Position numbers and translations under genes: made by a program. DNA of 64,000 nt, taken from assembly GCF_026460885.1 (NCBI RefSeq), contig NZ_JAOVZW010000023.1, positions 109,063-173,062 on the forward strand, written 5' to 3'. The number at the start of each line of letters is the position of its first letter. Within the stretch, counting starts at the first letter, position 1. The notes under the pieces were generated by a model. It was not told where the DNA came from and searched no databases. It saw nothing but the letters and a program-made list of their open reading frames with translations. Below, piece by piece: positions 26,649 to 35,492 of this stretch. The DNA comes from Chryseobacterium formosum (lineage in GTDB: Bacteria; Bacteroidota; Bacteroidia; Flavobacteriales; Weeksellaceae).

Positions 26649-27359
26649 ATGAAACCTAAAGCCATTTTCAACTGGAGCAGCGGAAAAGATTCTGCTCTTG
26701 CATTATATAAAACTTTAAAAGAAGACAAATTTGAAATCACTTCTTTGCTGACAAGTATCAATAAAGAGTTTCAGAGAATTTCTATGCATGGAGTTCATGT
26801 GTCTTTATTGGAAAAGCAAGCGGAAAGTTTAGGGTTAAATTTAATTAAAATGGAACTTCCGAAAGAACCGTCGATGGAGGAATACCTTGATTTGATGAAT
26901 AAAATCATGAACGAAATAAAATCTCAAGGCGTAACTTATTCTATTTTCGGGGATATTTTTTTGGAAGATTTAAGAAAATACAGAGAAGAGCAATTGGAAA
27001 CTATCGGAATGAAAGCCGTTTTCCCACTTTGGAAAAAAAATACAACAGACCTCATCCATGAATTTTTAGATTTAGGATTTAAAACGATAGTGACTTGCGT
27101 CAACGAAACCTATCTTGATAAAAGTTTTGCAGGTAGAGTTATTGATGAAAATTTCATTAAAGATTTACCAAAAAATGTAGATCCATGCGGAGAAAATGGA
27201 GAATTTCATACGTTTACTTTTGACGGACCGATTTTTAAAAATCCAATTGATTTTGAAATTGGGGAAGTTGTAAAAAAGACATACCCAAAACCAAAGTCTG
27301 ATGAAAATGATGAGAATGGAGAATATATTTTTTGGTTTTGTGATTTGATTTCAGAATAA
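26649..27359 (+). CDS. Dph6-like PP-loop ATP pyrophosphatase
   Basis: 236 residues. It has the PP-loop motif SSGKDSALALY (residues 10-20) and the family signature VTYSIFGDIFLEDLRKYREE, plus DPCGENGEFHTFTFDGP near the C-terminus, all conserved in the diphthine-ammonia ligase family. Bacteria do not make diphthamide on EF-G, so the bacterial members must amidate another substrate, which is unknown. Short length indicates a stand-alone ATPase domain. It is divergent from the M16 protease gene and ends at a terminator shared with the LamG gene. Confidence 0.85.
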   Translation: MKPKAIFNWSSGKDSALALYKTLKEDKFEITSLLTSINKEFQRISMHGVHVSLLEKQAESLGLNLIKMELPKEPSMEEYLDLMNKIMNEIKSQGVTYSIFGDIFLEDLRKYREEQLETIGMKAVFPLWKKNTTDLIHEFLDLGFKTIVTCVNETYLDKSFAGRVIDENFIKDLPKNVDPCGENGEFHTFTFDGPIFKNPIDFEIGEVVKKTYPKPKSDENDENGEYIFWFCDLISE

Positions 27360-27371
27360 AAATTATAAAAT

Positions 27372-27404
27372 AAATGCCTTTCACTTTTAGTTGAAAGGCA
27401 TTTT
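27372..27404. terminator. Terminator between two convergent genes
   Basis: A perfect 12-bp stem (AAATGCCTTTCA with its complement) around an 8-nt loop lies between the stops at 27359 and 27421, with A and T flanks on opposite sides. Confidence 0.8.
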
Positions 27405-27420
27405 CTTAAGACTGTATTAT

Positions 27421-28359
27421 TTAATATTTAAAACGAGTCGATACGTTATCTCCATACTTAATAATATAAATTCCTTTTTGTAATGAATTTATATTGATAG
27501 TATTCGATGATTCATTGCCTAATAATATTTCACGTCCCGAAAAATCATAAATGTAATATTTCCCAAAGCTTCCTTTACCTAAAATTAAATTTTTATCTTT
27601 TACTGCAATTTTAGAATTATTATCTTTTTTCACTTCATCAACACTTAAAGAGCAGAAGTTATTCAGTGAAGCAATTTCCGCATCGGTAATTGCCCTATTG
27701 AAAAGACCAAATTCATCCATTGTCATCCCTGCTTTCATTCCCGTATTCGTAGCATATGTACCAAGTTTAAATAATGCACCATTAAAAACCAAAGGAGCAG
27801 ATTGAGCCACTGTTGTTTTAAGGACACCATTCACGTAAGCTTTTATATTTTGTAAACTGTTGTCATAAACAAATATTAAATCTACTAATTCCGGAGTAGT
27901 AGAAAAAACGGCAGGAATATCTACATTAGACATTCCGTTAGCTGTTAACCTCACACCTCCTGTACCTGGAGCACCATTTGTAAACATACGAAAAGAGTTT
28001 CCTCCGGTTATAGCATCTCCCAAAAGATAATATACCGTCGTTACATTACTTGTGTAATTATTAAATTTTAAATGTATCGTCCAGGATCCGCTTAGAGCAA
28101 GATTCCATTTTGTATTAAAATAATTTGAGGTTCCTGTAGAACCGCTACCTATTAAACCATTTCCTAAACAAGTTGTATTGCTTCCTAACGTTAAATTGCC
28201 CACAATTTCGCCAACTAATGTTCCCGTAGGTGGACTGGTTGCAAGATTCGGAATATTAGTGGATGTTCCTTCAAATTTGTAATATAACAGTTCCGGGGTT
28301 TGAGATTTTAGGAACAAACTTGCTCCTATCAATAAAAGAGAGTAGATTTTTGTTTTCAT
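27421..28359 (-). CDS. Secreted LamG-like domain protein with T9SS type A tail
   Basis: 312 residues. Signal peptide (about 1-19, FLKSQ), then a single concanavalin/LamG-like jellyroll (about 25-235) with the typical WTIHLKFN ... VDLIFVYDNSLQNIKAYVNG ... TMDEFGLFNRAITDAEI pattern. The C-terminal roughly 70 residues (YIYDFSGREILLG ... INSLQKGIYIIKYGDNVSTRFKY) are a type A T9SS sorting domain. LamG domains usually bind glycans. Substrate unknown; no enzymatic domain is present. Confidence 0.85.
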   Translation of the reverse strand: MKTKIYSLLLIGASLFLKSQTPELLYYKFEGTSTNIPNLATSPPTGTLVGEIVGNLTLGSNTTCLGNGLIGSGSTGTSNYFNTKWNLALSGSWTIHLKFNNYTSNVTTVYYLLGDAITGGNSFRMFTNGAPGTGGVRLTANGMSNVDIPAVFSTTPELVDLIFVYDNSLQNIKAYVNGVLKTTVAQSAPLVFNGALFKLGTYATNTGMKAGMTMDEFGLFNRAITDAEIASLNNFCSLSVDEVKKDNNSKIAVKDKNLILGKGSFGKYYIYDFSGREILLGNESSNTININSLQKGIYIIKYGDNVSTRFKY

Positions 28360-28562
28360 ATTTTTAATTATTTGACAATTAGCATTCTAATTTACCAAAT
28401 AAATCATACAGAAATATTATTTTATTCAACAAAGTTGCAATTTATTAATTAAATCAAAAACAAAAACATTTCAACATATTCTTCATTTAACTAAAAACTT
28501 CTCATTCACCGACACATTTTTATCGTTTACCTCAAAATATTTCTCAATTCTTATACAGAATT

Positions 28563-28570
28563 TACTTTTG
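28563..28570 (+). promoter_or_regulatory. -7 promoter motif for the 28591 operon
   Basis: TACTTTTG ends 20 nt before the ATG. The 230-nt divergent gap (28360-28590) is otherwise AT-rich with nothing recognised. Confidence 0.55.
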
Positions 28571-28590
28571 TTCTTAAAAATAATATAACA

Positions 28591-29082
28591 ATGAAAAATT
28601 CGAAACTTTTAAGCAAATCGATATTGGTTTTCTTACTGTTGTCGGCATTATTTTCTTTTGCTCAGACAGGAATTAAAGTCACTTATTACACGGGTACGAC
28701 TCAAGATTACACCGTAGAAACTTCCGGAAAATTATACTTTTCAGGAAGCAATCTTTTGATAAAAACATCGACTACGGCAAATAACGTTTCCATTCCAACT
28801 AACATTATCCGGAAAATTACTTTTACCAATACATCTTTGGCGACTCAAGAAATCGGACAGAACACATCGAAGTTTAAACTGTATCCAAATCCTGCTTCTG
28901 ATTTTATTAAAATTTCATCTGATAAAAAAGATAAAATAAATGTGAAAATTTATTCGGTTTCGGGACAAATCGTTCATCAGGGAACATATTTACCGGATGA
29001 AAACATCAATGTAAGTAATCTTAGAATGGGATTCTATTTTGTACAAGCAAACGATACAACCTTTAAAATGATTAAAAAATGA
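28591..29082 (+). CDS. Small secreted protein with T9SS type A sorting domain
   Basis: 163 residues: signal peptide (about 1-24, LFSFA-Q), a short module of about 55 residues ending PTNIIRKITFTN, and a type A sorting domain (FKLYPNPASDFIKISS ... VKIYSVSGQIVHQG ... GFYFVQANDTTFKMIKK). The short module is the common Bacteroidetes N-terminal unit that ends I-(D/R)-x-(I/L)-(T/K)-F, and it recurs at the N-terminus of the next gene. The stop overlaps the next ATG by 4 nt, so the two are translationally coupled. Confidence 0.85.
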   Translation: MKNSKLLSKSILVFLLLSALFSFAQTGIKVTYYTGTTQDYTVETSGKLYFSGSNLLIKTSTTANNVSIPTNIIRKITFTNTSLATQEIGQNTSKFKLYPNPASDFIKISSDKKDKINVKIYSVSGQIVHQGTYLPDENINVSNLRMGFYFVQANDTTFKMIKK

Positions 29083-31328
29083 GAAAGCATTTATACATCT
29101 TTATAGCAATGCTTTTATCTTTCGGATTGAGAGCACAGCAGAATATTATTGCCCATAATTCAGGAAATAATATGTACAGTTCGTCGACTTCAGTGATTGA
29201 CAGCATTAAATTTGACACCAATTATTCTAAATTCAAATTATCCGGAAACAGCACCACTTTAGATATTCAAAAAACAGTAATTGACAGTCTTACTTTTACT
29301 TCAAACACTGTGAATCTGACTAAAATTTATATTATTTATAACGGAACAGATAACGCAACGATTATTAATCCGTATTCAACTCAAGGAGTAAATATCACGG
29401 CTTCTGGTGGAACCGTGAATGTAATTTCTACGGCAACGATTAACAATTTGGAGTATAATTTATTAGGAACAAGCGCAACAGGAAGTTTAACGATGAGCTC
29501 TACTCTACCTGCAACTTTTGTGATGAATAATTTGAACATTGCGAATGCTTCCGGAGCTGCAATTAATATTACAGGCGGACAAATTCATACATTCAATCTG
29601 CAAACCGGAACCACAAATTCTTTAACAGATGGTTCTTCAAGTACAAAAAACGGAACACTTCAAACCGATGGAAAAATTATTTTCAACGGAACCGGAACTT
29701 TAAACATTAAAGGAATTAAAAAACATGGTATTTCTACCTCAGGAATTATTGAAGTTCAGAATGGGAACATAAAAGTGATTTCTGCTGCATCAGATGGATT
29801 TCATTCCGAAGGTTACATCATGAGTAACGGATCGGTAAATATTACTGCAACAGGAGACGCCATTGATGCAGGAGATGCTGCAATTTCAATTTCTGGAGGA
29901 AATATTACAGCAACTTTAGCTTCAGCAGATGTAAAAGGCGTAAAAACAGGAACAAATACAATTTCAATTTCAGGAGGAACAATCAATCTTACATTGACAG
30001 GAGCTCAGTCTAAAGCAATCAGTGCAAAAGGAAATATTACTTTTGATGGCGGAAATATTACAGCCAACCTTTCGGGAGCGGCAGTTCTTACAGCTTCAGG
30101 AAGTGGTTATGATCCGTCATATTCCACAGCAATTAAAACTGATGCCAATGTTATCTTAAATGCAGGAACATTAAATCTCACTTTAGCTTCTACAGCAAAT
30201 GGAGGAAAAGGAATTTCCGCAAGTGAGAATATCACCATCAACGGTGGAGCAATTACCATTACCAATGCCGGAAACGGAGCAACCTACACCAATATTTCGG
30301 GAGTTTTAGATTCTTATTCTTCTGCAGCGATTACAACTGATCTTAATCTTTCGATTACAGGAGGTTCAATTACTATAACAAGTTCAGGAACAGGAGGAAA
30401 AGGTTTGAAAGCTGACGGAACTGTAACTATCGGAACAGCAACAGGAAGCCCGACTTTAAATATTAAAACAACCGGAGCAAGATTTTTAGTTTCCGGAACA
30501 GATTACAGCCATCCCAAAACATTAGTTGCAACCGGAGCAATCAGCATTGTAAATGGTAATAACACTTTCAATTCTACAGACGACGGAATTCATTCGGATA
30601 CATCAGTAAGCATTAGTGGAGGAACCAATACGGTAAACGCTATTTCTACAGTTACTGGTGTTGGAGAAGGAATTGAAGCCCCAATCATAAATGTTTCTGG
30701 TGGATTAACAAATGTTACCGCTTCCAATGACGGAATCAACGCAACCTACGGAACTGTAAGCGGCGGAACAGAACAAAACGACAACAGTCAGTTTAATGTT
30801 TCGGGAGGAATTATCATTGTTGCAGGAAGCGATGCAGTAGACAGCAACGGCAACATCACCGTAACAGGAGGTTATCTTATTGCAACAGGACCAACAAGCC
30901 AGCCGGAAGAAGCTATCGATTTTAATGGAAGTTTTAATATTAACGGCGGAACCGTAATTGCAGGAGGTTCTAATGCAAATATGACAAAAGCAGCGAGCAC
31001 AACTTCTACTCAGCCGAATATGTTTTTGAAATCAAGTGCTCAATTAGCTTCAACTTCTCTAATTCATATTGAAAATGCTGCGGGAACTGAAATCGTTACT
31101 TTTAAACCAAAAAATAATGTTTATTATTTCCATGTTTCCACACCAACTTTACTGAAAAACACCCAATACAAAGTTTATTTCGGTGGAACGTACACTGGAG
31201 GAAGTTATGTTGGAGGAAGCTCAGGATGGGGATTATACACTGGTGGAACTTATTCTACTACTGGCGGAACTTTGAAATCTACTTTTACTACTTCCAATAC
31301 AGCGAATGTAAACACACAATCATTCTAA
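29079..31328 (+). CDS. Cthe_2159-like beta-helical carbohydrate-binding protein
   Basis: 749 residues. Signal peptide (about 1-19, GLRA-Q), the N-terminal IDSLTF-type module (twice: VIDSIKF, VIDSLTF), then from about residue 85 a long run of beta-helix rungs rich in SGG(N/T)I, DAGDAAISISGG, KTDANV and DDGIHSDTSVSISGG. These rungs are typical of the Cthe_2159 family, which by published family knowledge are calcium-dependent beta-helices binding acidic polysaccharides or cellulose. The C-terminus is Gly/Tyr/Thr-rich (GGTYTGGSYVGGSSG) without a clear sorting domain, in contrast to its coupled partner. Confidence 0.8.
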   Translation: MRKHLYIFIAMLLSFGLRAQQNIIAHNSGNNMYSSSTSVIDSIKFDTNYSKFKLSGNSTTLDIQKTVIDSLTFTSNTVNLTKIYIIYNGTDNATIINPYSTQGVNITASGGTVNVISTATINNLEYNLLGTSATGSLTMSSTLPATFVMNNLNIANASGAAINITGGQIHTFNLQTGTTNSLTDGSSSTKNGTLQTDGKIIFNGTGTLNIKGIKKHGISTSGIIEVQNGNIKVISAASDGFHSEGYIMSNGSVNITATGDAIDAGDAAISISGGNITATLASADVKGVKTGTNTISISGGTINLTLTGAQSKAISAKGNITFDGGNITANLSGAAVLTASGSGYDPSYSTAIKTDANVILNAGTLNLTLASTANGGKGISASENITINGGAITITNAGNGATYTNISGVLDSYSSAAITTDLNLSITGGSITITSSGTGGKGLKADGTVTIGTATGSPTLNIKTTGARFLVSGTDYSHPKTLVATGAISIVNGNNTFNSTDDGIHSDTSVSISGGTNTVNAISTVTGVGEGIEAPIINVSGGLTNVTASNDGINATYGTVSGGTEQNDNSQFNVSGGIIIVAGSDAVDSNGNITVTGGYLIATGPTSQPEEAIDFNGSFNINGGTVIAGGSNANMTKAASTTSTQPNMFLKSSAQLASTSLIHIENAAGTEIVTFKPKNNVYYFHVSTPTLLKNTQYKVYFGGTYTGGSYVGGSSGWGLYTGGTYSTTGGTLKSTFTTSNTANVNTQSF

Positions 31329-31356
31329 AAGATTTAAACTTTTATATTATTACGAG

Positions 31357-31389
31357 CCCTGAAAAGAAGAAAAACTTTTCGGGGTTTTT
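31357..31389 (+). terminator. Terminator after the 28591-31328 operon
   Basis: CCCTGAAAAG pairs with CTTTTCGGGG (one G-U pair) across an 8-nt loop and runs into TTTTT. Confidence 0.8.
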
Positions 31390-31424
31390 ATTTTTTCTTA
31401 TTTTAGAGAAACCAAAAGCACATT

Positions 31425-32510
31425 ATGAGATTTTTGATAACTATTATTTCCGTTTTTCTTTTTTTATTTTCTTGTACTAAAGTTAAAACTCAAAAGCCAA
31501 TCAACAGAAAAGCAATCGCTGATTCTGCAGTTTCGGTTTTTCAACAGAAATTATATAAAACTCAGCTTGATTCGGTTTTCAATCAATATCATTTTAACGG
31601 AAGTGTGGCTGTTTTCAAAGACAGTATTGAATTATATCGAAAAAATAATGGCTTTTCAGATTTTGAGAACAAAACAGAAATTAACAATTCAACCGTTTTT
31701 TCAATTGCCTCAATCAGTAAACAATTTACTGCAGTTTTAATATTGCTTCAAATGGAACAAGGAAAATTGAATCTCGACGATAAAGCTTCAAAATATTTTA
31801 AAGAATTCCAGAAAAAAGAGTACGAAAACATTACTATTCAACAACTTTTAAATCACAGTTCGGGTTTAAATAATTTCGGAGAAAAATTGATGTTTAAAAG
31901 TGGCTCTGGTTTTAATTATTCCAATGACGGATTTAATGCTTTAGGCAAAATCGTTGAAGTCGTGTCAGGAAAATCATTCGATGAAAATATGTTGGATTTA
32001 TTTAAGAAAGTAGGAATGAAAAATTCTTCAACAGGAACTGCATTTCAAGGCGAAAATTTTGCTAAAACGTATATTGGAAATTCAAAAACTCAAAAAGTTA
32101 TCGAAAATATGCCGAAAAGATTAGGCAATAAAGAAATAGGAATTCCTGCAGGTGGAGTTTTGTCGACTATTGATGATTTGCACACCTGGAATAATGCTTT
32201 GTATTCTGGAAAAATTATTAAACCAGAAATCTTGAAAAAATTCATGGCTAAAAGTACAGAAAGACAACATCCAGTTCTCGGAACTATGGGTTACGGATTG
32301 GGAATTATGATGAATGACAATAAACCCGTTTCATACTTTCACAGCGGTTATGTGAAAGGCGCTCCTTCACTCAATATTTATTATCCTAAAACAAAAACTT
32401 CAGTCATTATTTTATCTAATATTGCTGATGAAGAAAAAGGCAAATCTGCAGCTTTCAGACCTCATCTAAAGATTAAAGAGGTTTCAGATATGCTAGAAAA
32501 TATTAATTAG
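31425..32510 (+). CDS. Serine hydrolase lipoprotein, class C beta-lactamase/esterase family
   Basis: 361 residues, lipobox LFSC with Cys17. The beta-lactamase fold has the SxxK motif S96-I-S-K99 (in IASISKQFTA), a YxN motif in FNYSNDGFN and an HSG in place of KTG (YFHSGYVKG). These are the marks of the AmpC/EstB/LACTB-like family of penicillin-binding peptidases and esterases. The HSG variant is more common in esterases and D-aminopeptidases than in true beta-lactamases, so antibiotic hydrolysis is not implied. The last 8 nt overlap, tail to tail, the stop of the minus-strand gene at 32503. Confidence 0.88.
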   Translation: MRFLITIISVFLFLFSCTKVKTQKPINRKAIADSAVSVFQQKLYKTQLDSVFNQYHFNGSVAVFKDSIELYRKNNGFSDFENKTEINNSTVFSIASISKQFTAVLILLQMEQGKLNLDDKASKYFKEFQKKEYENITIQQLLNHSSGLNNFGEKLMFKSGSGFNYSNDGFNALGKIVEVVSGKSFDENMLDLFKKVGMKNSSTGTAFQGENFAKTYIGNSKTQKVIENMPKRLGNKEIGIPAGGVLSTIDDLHTWNNALYSGKIIKPEILKKFMAKSTERQHPVLGTMGYGLGIMMNDNKPVSYFHSGYVKGAPSLNIYYPKTKTSVIILSNIADEEKGKSAAFRPHLKIKEVSDMLENIN

Positions 32511-33207
32511 AAACTTTGAAGTTCTCCTGTAAATACGGAATGATGTTTTTAATCATCTCAAGATATTTTTTCTGAGCAATGATGATCGTTGCTTCAAAAA
32601 AGAAAAAGAAGGCAAATAAGCAGTTGGCCAAAATTCCTTTCATAAAATTTAAATCTAAAAAACCATCATTCATCTCAAATACAAATCTGAAAAACCAACC
32701 TGAAGACATCGGCAGAATAAAAAACACCGTTACTAAATCCTGATACGCAGAAAGACGAATGTTTTTATATTTTTTGGGAAGTTCAAAATATTTCTTTTCT
32801 TTAATATACATAATGAACGGAAAAACCATGATAAATAAAATCAAAATACCGAAGCCTATTCTAAAAACATCAAAAGGAATAATTAAATAAGATAAAAACA
32901 TAACAGCTTGGCAAACCAGAGCAACAATGAATGATGTCTTTAAAATAGGATATAATTTTTGTCTTGTCGATTTTTTAACTAAAACAGAAGTATCTTCCAA
33001 ACTCCAGTTTCCATCCCAAGATAATTTCAAATCGTCGTGCCACGAAATGATTACGACATTAAACGCATCATTAAAAGAGAGATTTTTCTCCGTTTGTTGT
33101 TCATTAATTTGGCTTATAAAATGATCTTCCACTTCCATCATCAAATCGACAGGAAGTTTCTTCGCTAAAAGATATTGTCTTACTTCGTTTTTTTGTTCGG
33201 TTGTCAT
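32503..33207 (-). CDS. Membrane protein, third in PadR-led operon
   Basis: 234 residues. A soluble N-terminal domain of about 75 residues (ILxxxKLPVDLMMEVEDHFISQI ... FNDAFNVV ... WHDDL) is shared with the two upstream genes, followed by four predicted membrane segments (about 97-117, 121-141, 160-180, 195-215). The N-terminal domain resembles the HTH-like prefix found on some PadR-linked permeases, but no permease follows. Starts with a 4-nt overlap with the preceding gene. Function unknown. Confidence 0.75.
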   Translation of the reverse strand: MTTEQKNEVRQYLLAKKLPVDLMMEVEDHFISQINEQQTEKNLSFNDAFNVVIISWHDDLKLSWDGNWSLEDTSVLVKKSTRQKLYPILKTSFIVALVCQAVMFLSYLIIPFDVFRIGFGILILFIMVFPFIMYIKEKKYFELPKKYKNIRLSAYQDLVTVFFILPMSSGWFFRFVFEMNDGFLDLNFMKGILANCLFAFFFFFEATIIIAQKKYLEMIKNIIPYLQENFKVSN

Positions 33208-33812
33208 GAAAGTAAAATATTTATTTTTTTAGTTCGATAATAAAGAAGTTGAACCTGAATGCTTATTCCAAAAATGAGAATCATTTGATTCAAAACAGAA
33301 TCCCAAATATTTTTATCCAGTAAAAAACTTATTGGAATAAGTAATAAAAACAAAAGAAGATTTCTTAAAATCAAAGGATGAAAACTCATTGAGCGGTATT
33401 CTGAAAATTTCATTTTCTTAAAAGCAAAATTATAAACTGAAAAAAGAATGTAAATACTTAACAAAATGATCTGAAATATCCAATAAAAATCCTCGGAATA
33501 CATAAAAGCGAAACCTCCCACAAGTGAGATCACAATTGATAAGTAAGTCATTTTTTCAAATCTTCTTTTTAAAATACTTTTCTCAATTCTTGCAATTTTC
33601 TTAAACGAAAGCCAATCTGCTTTTACCATTTCTAGTTCAGACTTCCAATTTATTTTTGTCTGAATAAAAGCTTCCGGAAAACTGATTTCCTCTTTATTCA
33701 TCAAACTTGAAATCTGCATTACAAAATGATCTAAAATTTCAATAAAAACAGCATTATCAAGACTTTTAGTTTTAAGATATTTTTCTATTTCCTGTAAATT
33801 TTCTTTAGTCAT
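33204..33812 (-). CDS. Membrane protein, second in PadR-led operon
   Basis: 202 residues, the most divergent of the three paralogues. It keeps the N-terminal helical domain (LDNAVFIEILDHFVMQI ... FPEAFIQTKINWKSEL) and four membrane segments. It lies 9 nt after the preceding gene and overlaps the next one by 4 nt. Function unknown. Confidence 0.72.
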   Translation of the reverse strand: MTKENLQEIEKYLKTKSLDNAVFIEILDHFVMQISSLMNKEEISFPEAFIQTKINWKSELEMVKADWLSFKKIARIEKSILKRRFEKMTYLSIVISLVGGFAFMYSEDFYWIFQIILLSIYILFSVYNFAFKKMKFSEYRSMSFHPLILRNLLLFLLLIPISFLLDKNIWDSVLNQMILIFGISIQVQLLYYRTKKINILLS

Positions 33813-33821
33813 ATTTCAAGT

Positions 33822-34514
33822 TTAAAGGTTAATAAAAGCTTTGATTTTTTTAGCCGATTTAATAAAAGCAATTTGAAAAAGAAATCCGAAAGAATAAAAC
33901 CAAGTAACACACATTAATATTAAAAAGTAAGAAAATCCTCTTGCAGATACATTATTATAAAAATCATAAATAAAACCGGCAGTAATGGAAATTGAACTTG
34001 CTGATGTAACGATGATAAGACCAGCAATAAGAATTAATAAATTTCCATTTTGAAAGACATTCAATTTTGTGGATTTATAATTTTTAGCCAAATTAAAAAT
34101 CTTGATATTTAACAAATAATGTAAACCGGGAAGACCTAGAAAAATAAATGCTAAATAAGTGATAATTTCAGTAAATACTTCTTTGGTTGCAATTAAACTA
34201 AAAAAGTAAATTGCTAATCCAACAGAAACGGTAAAAAGAACACTTTCTAAGAGAATTTTGTTTATTTTTTTCTCAGAAATCTTCTTTACAAATACAGCGA
34301 CTTCCCTCCCATTGTAATATTTATCTGTTTTTAAATCATCTTTCCAAAGATTTTTCACCTTGTCGAATGCAATATTAAAGCTAACATTTTCATTAAGAAC
34401 AAAATTTTCTATCTGGTTCAAAAAATGATCTTCTACTTCAATTAAAATATCCAAAGGAATTTTCTTTTCAATCAAATATTGCTCAATCTGTAATTTTTGT
34501 TCTGCTGAAATCAT
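33822..34514 (-). CDS. Membrane protein, first in PadR-led operon
   Basis: 230 residues. N-terminal domain IPLDILIEVEDHFLNQIE ... FNIAFDKVKNLWKDDL, then four predicted membrane segments ending in a short basic tail (KSAKKIKAF). Its start overlaps the end of the PadR gene by 4 nt, so regulator and membrane protein are coupled. Function unknown; a sensor, anti-activator or stress-envelope role is speculative. Confidence 0.75.
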   Translation of the reverse strand: MISAEQKLQIEQYLIEKKIPLDILIEVEDHFLNQIENFVLNENVSFNIAFDKVKNLWKDDLKTDKYYNGREVAVFVKKISEKKINKILLESVLFTVSVGLAIYFFSLIATKEVFTEIITYLAFIFLGLPGLHYLLNIKIFNLAKNYKSTKLNVFQNGNLLILIAGLIIVTSASSISITAGFIYDFYNNVSARGFSYFLILMCVTWFYSFGFLFQIAFIKSAKKIKAFINL

Positions 34515-34834
34515 ATATCAAAAATGGTTTTTAGATTAAACAAATAACTTCTCATTTCATCTTCCTGCGTTGCCTGTTGTCTTTTCCCTTTTTCGGTAAG
34601 CAAATAATATTTCCTGCTTCGGCCGTTGATTTCCTGAACTTCAGAAGTAATAATTCCATCGGCTTCCAATTTGTGTAAAAGCGGATACAATGCGCCTTCT
34701 GTCATTTCCAATTCACCTTCCGTTAATTCTTTAGCTCGTTGAGTAATTTGATAACCATACATTTTCACTTCTTTTGAAAGCAATTTTAAAATGATATTCT
34801 GAAGCGTTCCTTTGTAAAGGCTATTTTTTTTCAT
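34511..34834 (-). CDS. PadR family transcriptional regulator
   Basis: 107 residues, the short PadR subfamily (PadR-s2). The winged-helix core is intact: LYKGTLQNIILKLLS, MYGYQITQRAKELTEGELEMTEGALYPLLHKLEADGIITSE and the wing NGRSRKYYLLTEKGK. Such repressors usually control the operon they head. Promoter motif and an adjoining near-palindrome lie upstream. Confidence 0.92.
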   Translation of the reverse strand: MKKNSLYKGTLQNIILKLLSKEVKMYGYQITQRAKELTEGELEMTEGALYPLLHKLEADGIITSEVQEINGRSRKYYLLTEKGKRQQATQEDEMRSYLFNLKTIFDI

Positions 34835-34855
34835 TTCGAAAAATTTAATACCTCA

Positions 34856-34863
34856 CAAATCTA
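34856..34863 (-). promoter_or_regulatory. -7 promoter motif for the PadR operon
   Basis: The minus strand reads TAGATTTG, ending 21 nt before the padR-type start codon. Confidence 0.55.
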
Positions 34864-34883
34864 TGCATAATTTTCTTATGTAT
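34863..34883. promoter_or_regulatory. Candidate PadR operator
   Basis: ATGCATAA and TTATGTAT form an inverted pair matching at 7 of 8 positions with a 5-nt spacer. It sits directly upstream of the -7 motif, where a repressor would block polymerase. PadR sites are usually ATGT/ACAT palindromes. Confidence 0.35.
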
Positions 34884-34925
34884 TAAAATAATTTTTGAAA
34901 ATTCTAAAAATCTTAACTTTATAAA

Positions 34926-35453
34926 ATGAAAAAAATGTATTTCATCGCCATTTACCCTGATCAGAAAATCATTGATGAGGTAAGAGTTTTTAAAGAAGAC
35001 TTAGCATTAAATTTTGAAAATTCTAAAGCATTGAATAATGATGCCCACATTACATTATTTCCACCTTTCGAAAGAGAACTTGAATTGGAAGAAGACATTC
35101 ATATTGCCTTTCAAAAAATCAACACTCGTGTTTCTCCTTTTGAAATAACGTTAAACGGTTTTGGAAGTTTTCCCAATCCAAAAAATCTTGTTCTGTTTAT
35201 AAAACCTGAAGAAAATGAAAATTTAAACCAGCTTTATCTTAATGTAACAGAAAAATTTAGTTTCGGGAAATACTCTTTTAGTCCTCACATGACGGTAGGT
35301 TACAGAAATCTCACTTATGAAAACTTTTTAAAAGCATGGGAGATTTATAAAGATAAAAATTATAAAACTAAATTTACCGTTGATAAAATTCTGCTTTTAA
35401 GACACGATGGAAAGTGGGTTCCGATTAACGAAAAGAAACTGTCACAAGAATAA
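34926..35453 (+). CDS. 2H phosphoesterase (2'-5' RNA ligase family)
   Basis: 175 residues with both catalytic HxT motifs, HIT at 41-43 (HITLFPP) and HMT at 121-123 (HMTVGY), separated by the usual roughly 80 residues. The family acts on 2',3'-cyclic phosphates or 2'-5' linkages of RNA and nucleotides; the substrate of this subfamily is not known. Cytoplasmic. Upstream of ruvC by 39 nt but ruvC has its own promoter motif. Confidence 0.88.
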   Translation: MKKMYFIAIYPDQKIIDEVRVFKEDLALNFENSKALNNDAHITLFPPFERELELEEDIHIAFQKINTRVSPFEITLNGFGSFPNPKNLVLFIKPEENENLNQLYLNVTEKFSFGKYSFSPHMTVGYRNLTYENFLKAWEIYKDKNYKTKFTVDKILLLRHDGKWVPINEKKLSQE

Positions 35454-35479
35454 AATTTAATCTAAAATAAAGAAAGCCG

Positions 35480-35487
35480 TATCTTTG
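35480..35487 (+). promoter_or_regulatory. -7 promoter motif directly before ruvC
   Basis: TATCTTTG ends 5 nt before the ruvC ATG, placing the expected transcription start at or next to the start codon. Confidence 0.55.
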
Positions 35488-35492
35488 CCAAG

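Noticed and set aside
31425..32510. Calling the serine hydrolase a beta-lactamase resistance gene
   Set aside because: SxxK and YxN are present but the third motif is HSG, the family includes many esterases and peptidases, and the context gives no resistance signature.
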